Shown one piece after another: positions 60,005 to 64,000 of a stretch of DNA of 64,000 nucleotides (position 1 is the stretch's first letter; each line of letters begins with the position of its first letter). Source of the stretch: Sphingobium yanoikuyae. Lineage in GTDB: Bacteria; Pseudomonadota; Alphaproteobacteria; Sphingomonadales; Sphingomonadaceae. The stretch covers positions 4,239,501-4,303,500 of the forward strand of contig NZ_CP139979.1 of NCBI RefSeq assembly GCF_034424525.1, written 5' to 3'. A program made the translations under genes and the position numbers. The notes under the pieces were generated by a model. It ran no database searches and was not told the DNA's origin. It saw only the letters and a list, made by a program, of their open reading frames with translations.

Positions 60005-60655
60005 ATGAACGATCTAGCATTGTCTAGGCGTGCCGTCACGCGCGCGCTTTTCCTACTCCCCGCTGCCGCTGTTCCTGCTGCTGCCGTCGCGGCGCCGGCT
60101 TTCGTGTGCAGCCCGGCATCAACCAGTCCCGAGATGTCGGCGGTAATTTCTGCCCTCCGCGCCGCCCAAGCTGCAAGCGACTGCCACGGCAAGGTGATTG
60201 AGGATCCGGCATGGGAAGCTTTGCGCCAGTGCCGTGACGCAATCCCTCATCGCACCACCGCGAGCGGCTTCGAATATCGCGGGGCGGTCAGGCATATGTC
60301 GACGGATCGCGCCGCTGACGTGGGCGCCGCCAAGACGGCATGGCGGGCTGCGACGGCCGATCTGATGTCCGAAGACTATGCGCGGACCTGCGCTGAGCTT
60401 CGTGGCCTGATCGAATGGCGCGAAGCGGAAGAGATCCGCGCGCGACACCGGCTCAACATCAATTCGATAGTCGCAGAGAGCAATCGCCTCAGTGATGCCA
60501 GCGTCGACGCCCTCTATGATGTCGAGAACTTCGCTGTGGCGACGATCGCTGATCTGATCGCCAAGGTTGAGCTGATCGAAGAGACGGATGGACAGGTCGA
60601 CATCGAAGTTTTGCTGCGCGACCTGCGCCGCATTGCTGGGGAGGTCGTGGCATGA
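60005..60655 (+). CDS. Exported protein with Tat-like signal
   Basis: 216 residues. N-terminus ALSRRAVTRALFLLPAAAVPA is a twin-arginine-type signal followed by an Ala-rich hydrophobic stretch. The mature part is helical (ISALRAAQAASDCHGKVIED, YARTCAELRGLIEWREAEEI). Similar genes recur in sphingomonad prophages. Function unknown. First of five overlapping genes reading toward attR. Confidence 0.65.
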   Translation: MNDLALSRRAVTRALFLLPAAAVPAAAVAAPAFVCSPASTSPEMSAVISALRAAQAASDCHGKVIEDPAWEALRQCRDAIPHRTTASGFEYRGAVRHMSTDRAADVGAAKTAWRAATADLMSEDYARTCAELRGLIEWREAEEIRARHRLNINSIVAESNRLSDASVDALYDVENFAVATIADLIAKVELIEETDGQVDIEVLLRDLRRIAGEVVA

Positions 60656-60858
60656 TCGACTTCAATCCCACAGGCTGGATTCGCAGCTTCATCGCTGTCG
60701 GAGGCACGATCTATCTTAGCGCGGACGGCGTTCGCATCGGGTACTCGCCGGAGAACGAGGTAGCTACCGAAGCCGTCCGGGCAATCGGGCGCGAGCCGGA
60801 AAGCTGGAGGGCAGTGAAGGCTCAGCTCTCGGTATTCACCGGGGAGGCTGACGCATGA
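60652..60858 (+). CDS. Small hypothetical protein of the right-end operon
   Basis: 68 residues, MIDFNPTGWIRSFIAVGGTI... with a beta-hairpin-like YLSADGVRIGYSPENE. Four-base overlaps with both neighbours. No family recognised. Confidence 0.6.
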   Translation: MIDFNPTGWIRSFIAVGGTIYLSADGVRIGYSPENEVATEAVRAIGREPESWRAVKAQLSVFTGEADA

Positions 60859-61178
60859 TCCTCTATCGCCAGAACTATGCCGCGCTGACTTTCGTGCCGA
60901 AGCCGCGGAAGCGTAGGCCGATCCTGAGCATCCGCCCGCGCCGCGTTCGTGGTCGGCGGAAGCCCAATGCGCCAACCGGTGCGACGCGGCCGGCCTTCGA
61001 CCTTCTCGGTCGGATTGATGAGATCCGCGATCGGCATGGGCTCAGTGACAGCGCGATCGGCCGCCAAGCGGTCAATGATCCGAATCTGGTCTACGCATTG
61101 CGCGAGGGCCGGCGGATCAGGGAGCAGACGCGAGCGAGGATCGAGGCCTGCCTCGACCAGATCGAGGGAGGGTGCTGA
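60855..61178 (+). CDS. Small HTH-like protein, right-end paralogue 1
   Basis: 107 residues. Very basic N-terminal half (PKPRKRRPILSIRPRRVRG) and a C-terminal domain SAIGRQAVNDPNLVYALREG that matches the last gene of the element (FGRLSVNDPRLVHDLRRG). The shared block reads like a helix-turn-helix. Possible DNA-binding regulator; not a known family to me. Confidence 0.62.
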   Translation: MILYRQNYAALTFVPKPRKRRPILSIRPRRVRGRRKPNAPTGATRPAFDLLGRIDEIRDRHGLSDSAIGRQAVNDPNLVYALREGRRIREQTRARIEACLDQIEGGC

Positions 61179-61179
61179 T

Positions 61180-61548
61180 ATGGCGAGTAGAGCCCCAAAG
61201 CCCCTGCCCTATCGCCCGCGCCACCGGCGGACGTGGCTTCGGCGTCACGACCGCCGGCGCGCCCAGCCGGTTCCGACCGTTGCAGCTATGCTGACAGTTT
61301 TTCCGGTCCTTCGCCGCGCCGAACTGGAGCGGATCGCGCATCGAGCGATCGACCAAATGGACGAGATCGACGGCGACTCCGATCGGGAGGAGGACGACTG
61401 GCTGGAAGAAGATGACTGGCCGGGCGGCAATGTCGAGGATGAGGGGCAGATCAACGAGATCGAGCCCTACACCGGGCCGATAGCAGGGCCAGGGTCGCGC
61501 GACATTGCAAATGAGCGCGCATCGCATCTGGGCAGCCGGCCATGTTGA
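61180..61548 (+). CDS. Small acidic-tailed protein of the right-end operon
   Basis: 122 residues. Basic start MASRAPKPLPYRPRHRRTWL, a helix (VLRRAELERIAHRAIDQMDE), then the acidic DREEDDWLEEDDWPGG. Preceded by GGGAGGG. No family function known. Confidence 0.58.
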   Translation: MASRAPKPLPYRPRHRRTWLRRHDRRRAQPVPTVAAMLTVFPVLRRAELERIAHRAIDQMDEIDGDSDREEDDWLEEDDWPGGNVEDEGQINEIEPYTGPIAGPGSRDIANERASHLGSRPC

Positions 61549-61850
61549 TCCGGCGGCGCAACGCCGAGGATCAGCAGCAGCTTCCGCTTATCGAGCCTGA
61601 TGCAATCCCCCTTTCCGGGGATAGCCCAAAGGGTGGCCGGCAGGCGCAGGATGCAAGCTACCTTTCCCCGATCCTTCTGGAGATCGAAAGGAGGCTCAGA
61701 GCGACGGGAATGTCCGCCAGCCGATTCGGGCGTCTCTCGGTGAACGATCCGCGCCTGGTGCATGATCTGAGACGCGGCCGCGATCCGTCCTCGCGCATCG
61801 TTGCCCGCGTGCGCGCATTCATGGCCAAGGATGCCAGCGAAAAACGCTAG
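61542..61850 (+). CDS. Small HTH-like protein, right-end paralogue 2
   Basis: 102 residues. C-terminal half ATGMSASRFGRLSVNDPRLV and RRGRDPSSRIVARVRAFM is homologous to the end of the gene at 60855. Likely DNA binding. Last gene before attR; overlaps its neighbour by seven bases. Confidence 0.62.
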   Translation: MLIRRRNAEDQQQLPLIEPDAIPLSGDSPKGGRQAQDASYLSPILLEIERRLRATGMSASRFGRLSVNDPRLVHDLRRGRDPSSRIVARVRAFMAKDASEKR

Positions 61851-61915
61851 TGGGCGGAATAGTGGGGAAGAAATACCGGCGGCAGAAAAAATGCCACCTT
61901 TTCAACGTTGTAGAA

Positions 61916-61937
61916 GGAAAGGTGGCGGAGACGGAGG
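61916..61937. repeat. Right attachment site (attR core)
   Basis: Exact copy of the 22-base left repeat. Bases 61923-61937 are the CCA end, discriminator, acceptor strand and first T-stem bases of the intact tRNA-Ser. Confidence 0.88.
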
Positions 61938-62014
61938 GATTCGAACCCTCGGTAGCCCCTTAAGGCTACGACGGTTTAGCAAACCGCTGGTTTCAGCCAC
62001 TCACCCACGTCTCC
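61923..62014 (-). tRNA. tRNA-Ser(GCU)
   Basis: 92 nt with encoded CCA. Acceptor GGAGACG / CGTCTCC, discriminator G, anticodon loop TTGCTAA (anticodon GCT), long serine-type variable arm (GTAGCC-TTAAG-GGGCTAC) and T-loop GGTTCGAATCC. Its 3' end is the integration target of the element and remains complete. Confidence 0.96.
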
Positions 62015-62245
62015 GCACGAATTTGCCTACCGGAAACCGGGAGGCAGTGGCTAGGCGACGGGCTATAGCGACGGCTTTGATCCATGGCAACGGTCCAAAT
62101 GTGCGATTTTTCATGCGGATTTGCACAATCGGATTCAATCTGGCTTAGAATCGACTCCGGTGGGCGTTCGTTCATTGTCGTTTCAGCTTGGCGACGGATA
62201 ATCTGACGGATGTTTTCAAGAGCGGGCTTCGGGGAGTATCGGGTA

Positions 62246-63049
62246 ATGATCGGCAGCATGGGGCGCACGGGCGCCCGCTTCGCACGGGTGGGTGCCCTGA
62301 TGGCGGCACTCGGCGGGCTCCTGCTGGCGCCGGTCGCCAGCGCGCAGATTCGCACGGTCGATCCCAACACGGCGATCGATTCCGATCTTGCGCCGCCGCC
62401 GGTCCAGAACAGCACGCCGACCGATCCCGGCGTCGACTCCAGCCTGCCGCCGCCAGCCACCTCGACTGATTCCGGCACCTATAATGCCGCCCCCGCTGTC
62501 GGCGGTGCCACCGCCACCGGCGCGCCCGTGACGTCCAATTCGCCGCCGGCCGCGATGGCGCCGGGCGAATCCTATCAGGAAGATGATCTGATCGGCGCGG
62601 CCGAAGGCGTGTTCGGCAAGGGCGCTGAGGGCCTGGCCGGCATCATCGAGAAGATCCTCAAGGATCAGGGCCAGCCCAATGCCTATATTTCCGGGCGCGA
62701 GGCGTCGGGCGCCTTCGTGGTCGGCCTGCGCTATGGTTCGGGCACGCTCAATCACAAGATCGAGGGCAAGCGCGAAGTCTATTGGACCGGTCCGTCGATC
62801 GGCTTCGACGTCGGCGGCAATGCCGCCAACACCTTCGTCCTGGTCTATAATCTCTATGACAGCCAGGATCTCTACCACCGTTTCCCGGCGGCCGAAGGCA
62901 CCGCCTATCTGGTCGGTGGCTTCACCGCCAGCTATCTGCGCTGGGGCAGCGTGGTGCTGATCCCGATCCGCCTGGGCGTCGGTTATCGCCTCGGCGTCAA
63001 TGCGGGCTATATGAAGTTCAGCGAAAAGCGGACCTGGCTGCCCTTCTGA
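62246..63049 (+). CDS. DUF1134 exported protein
   Basis: 267 residues from 62246 (or four codons later). Signal peptide ending APVASAQ, a Pro/Thr/Ala-rich linker to about 105, then the DUF1134 domain: NAYISGREASGAFVVGLRYG, YWTGPSIGFDVGGNAANTFV and LGVGYRLGVNAGYMKFSEK. The family is found in alphaproteobacteria, likely periplasmic or outer-membrane associated; function unknown. Convergent with dinB. Confidence 0.87.
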   Translation: MIGSMGRTGARFARVGALMAALGGLLLAPVASAQIRTVDPNTAIDSDLAPPPVQNSTPTDPGVDSSLPPPATSTDSGTYNAAPAVGGATATGAPVTSNSPPAAMAPGESYQEDDLIGAAEGVFGKGAEGLAGIIEKILKDQGQPNAYISGREASGAFVVGLRYGSGTLNHKIEGKREVYWTGPSIGFDVGGNAANTFVLVYNLYDSQDLYHRFPAAEGTAYLVGGFTASYLRWGSVVLIPIRLGVGYRLGVNAGYMKFSEKRTWLPF

Positions 63050-63052
63050 CGG

Positions 63053-64000
63053 TCATAGCAGGGAGAGCTGGGCGCCTGCGTCGCCGCTCTCCCCCGCTTC
63101 TCCCTCGCCTTCCAGATTATGGATGCCCAGGCCCAGCAGCCGGGCTCCCATGCGCAGCGGCAATTGCGCCTTCAGCAGCGCGCGACCAGCATCCACCAAC
63201 TGTTCGACCGACCGGACCGGCGCGGCAAAGCTGCGCGACCGGGTGATGATGCGGAAATCGGCGAACTTCACCTTCAGCACCACGGTCCGGCCATAGGCCT
63301 GCGCCTTCTCGATTCGGGCCCACAGGCTTTGCGCGATCCGCTCGATCTCGCGCAGCAGCGCTTCTTCGGCGACAAGATCCTCGAAGAAGGTGTCCTCGAC
63401 GCTGACCGACTTGCGCCCCTGTCGCTCATGCACCGGCCGGTCGTCCTCACCCCGCGCGGCGCGATAATAGAAGAGCGCGCTGCTGCCGAAATGGGTCTTG
63501 AGGAAGGGCATGTCGCGATCGCGCAGGTCGGCGCCGGTCTCGATCCCTAGCTTGTGCATCCGTTCGGCGGTGACCGGGCCGATGCCGTGAATCCGCCGCA
63601 CCGGCATGCGCGCCATGAAGTCGGCGCCTTCCGTCGGCCGCACCACGCACAGCCCGTCGGGCTTGTTCTGGTCCGACGCCAGCTTGGCGATCAGCTTGTT
63701 GTAGGACACACCGGCCGATGCGGTGAGGCCTGTTTCCTCCTGGATCAGCCGCCGGATTTCCTGCGCCACCTGCGTCGCCGACGCGATCCCCGGCTTGTTC
63801 TGCGTTACGTCCAGATAGGCCTCGTCGAGCGAGAGCGGCTGGATCATGTCGGTGAAGCGCGCGAAGATCGCGCGGATCTGGGCAGATACGCTGCGATAGA
63901 CTTCGAAGCGCGGCTTCACGAACAGCAGCTCGGGGCATAATCGCCGCGCTCTTGCACCCGGCATCGCCGATCGCACGCCGAATTTCCGCGCTTCATAGCT
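63053..64000 (-). CDS. dinB: DNA polymerase IV (partial)
   Basis: About 315 residues; the N-terminus lies past the right edge. Y-family motifs: KFGVRSAMPG at the visible start, QPLSLDEAYLDVT (catalytic Asp-Glu), GVSYNKLIAKLASDQNKPDG (fingers/palm), helix-hairpin-helix RRIHGIGPVTAERMHKLG and a little-finger domain. Translesion polymerase, commonly LexA-regulated, but its promoter is not visible. Confidence 0.94.
   Translation of the reverse strand, partial: SYEARKFGVRSAMPGARARRLCPELLFVKPRFEVYRSVSAQIRAIFARFTDMIQPLSLDEAYLDVTQNKPGIASATQVAQEIRRLIQEETGLTASAGVSYNKLIAKLASDQNKPDGLCVVRPTEGADFMARMPVRRIHGIGPVTAERMHKLGIETGADLRDRDMPFLKTHFGSSALFYYRAARGEDDRPVHERQGRKSVSVEDTFFEDLVAEEALLREIERIAQSLWARIEKAQAYGRTVVLKVKFADFRIITRSRSFAAPVRSVEQLVDAGRALLKAQLPLRMGARLLGLGIHNLEGEGEAGESGDAGAQLSLL

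Larger units (their letters stand above)
44294..61937. mobile_element. 17.6-kb integrated element in tRNA-Ser(GCU): defective prophage or satellite
   Basis: Bounded by the 22-bp att direct repeats, with a P4-type integrase just inside the left end and the intact tRNA at the right. Order: integrase, unknown gene, excisionase-like HTH, small genes, Toprim-ATPase replication gene with iterons, HGG-motif gene, minus-strand cargo, DUF2213, coiled-coil protein, tail chaperone-like, HK97-gp10-like, tape measure, tail-like, lipoprotein, cargo, RHH regulator plus membrane protein, five small genes. No terminase, portal, major capsid, tail tube, baseplate, lysis or CI-type repressor gene was recognised. 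Stretches near 51.0-51.7 and 58.8-59.7 kb are visibly AT-richer than the host. Confidence 0.88.

Overview
The window is GC-rich alphaproteobacterial chromosome. Protein families and gene order (MipZ, MmcB, long-form HPF next to PtsN, ppsR-maf-aroE-coaE-dnaQ facing hemE across a DnaA-box cluster, FtsK then LolA, HemJ) point to a sphingomonad, most likely Sphingobium or a close relative. This is inferred from gene content only; no database search was possible.

Layout. 1-11.1 kb: a DNA-damage gene (pdeM, cut by the edge), trhO, small metalloprotease and copper-chaperone genes, mmcB under a LexA-type box, a secreted cell-wall hydrolase, then a nine-gene leftward run (ppsR, maf, aroE, coaE, dnaQ, hpf, ptsN, a thioesterase, a DUF1491 gene). 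11.1-11.4 kb: the probable chromosomal replication origin, with four perfect DnaA boxes, an AT-rich stretch and eight GANTC methylation sites. 11.4-25.7 kb: hemE-hemJ, panC, the division regulator mipZ with a J-domain gene, a phosphohexomutase, a FadL-type porin, ispG, a DMT exporter, ftsK and lolA. Two look-alike small-RNA candidates follow the phosphohexomutase gene and ftsK. 25.7-44.1 kb: xth-ribA-L,D-transpeptidase, glnD, mutS, malic enzyme, a flavin reductase, a three-gene surface-polysaccharide-like cluster, a hexuronate unit (LacI regulator, uxaC, uxaA) with a LacI-type operator, and an HU gene.

44.3-61.9 kb: a 17.6-kb integrated element sits in the 3' end of tRNA-Ser(GCU), bounded by a 22-bp direct repeat. 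It has a P4-type integrase, an excisionase-like gene, a Toprim-ATPase replication protein, a handful of phage morphogenesis genes (DUF2213, tail-chaperone-like, HK97-gp10-like, short tape measure) and AT-richer cargo. No terminase, portal, major capsid or lysis gene was recognised, so it is either a decayed prophage or a satellite-like element. The replication gene carries nine copies of the heptamer CCCGAAC in all three reading frames, seven of them one helical turn apart, followed by a perfect inverted repeat: a strong candidate for the element's own origin. Near the right end a ribbon-helix-helix gene has two identical palindromic operators around its start codon and is coupled to a membrane-protein gene. 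61.9-64 kb: the intact tRNA-Ser, a DUF1134 exported protein and dinB (cut by the edge).

Themes: origin-proximal replication and division functions (dnaQ, mipZ, oriC, ftsK), DNA repair (pdeM, mmcB, xth, mutS, dinB), envelope maintenance (lolA, FadL, SleB-like hydrolase, L,D-transpeptidase), and nitrogen-PTS signalling (glnD, ptsN).
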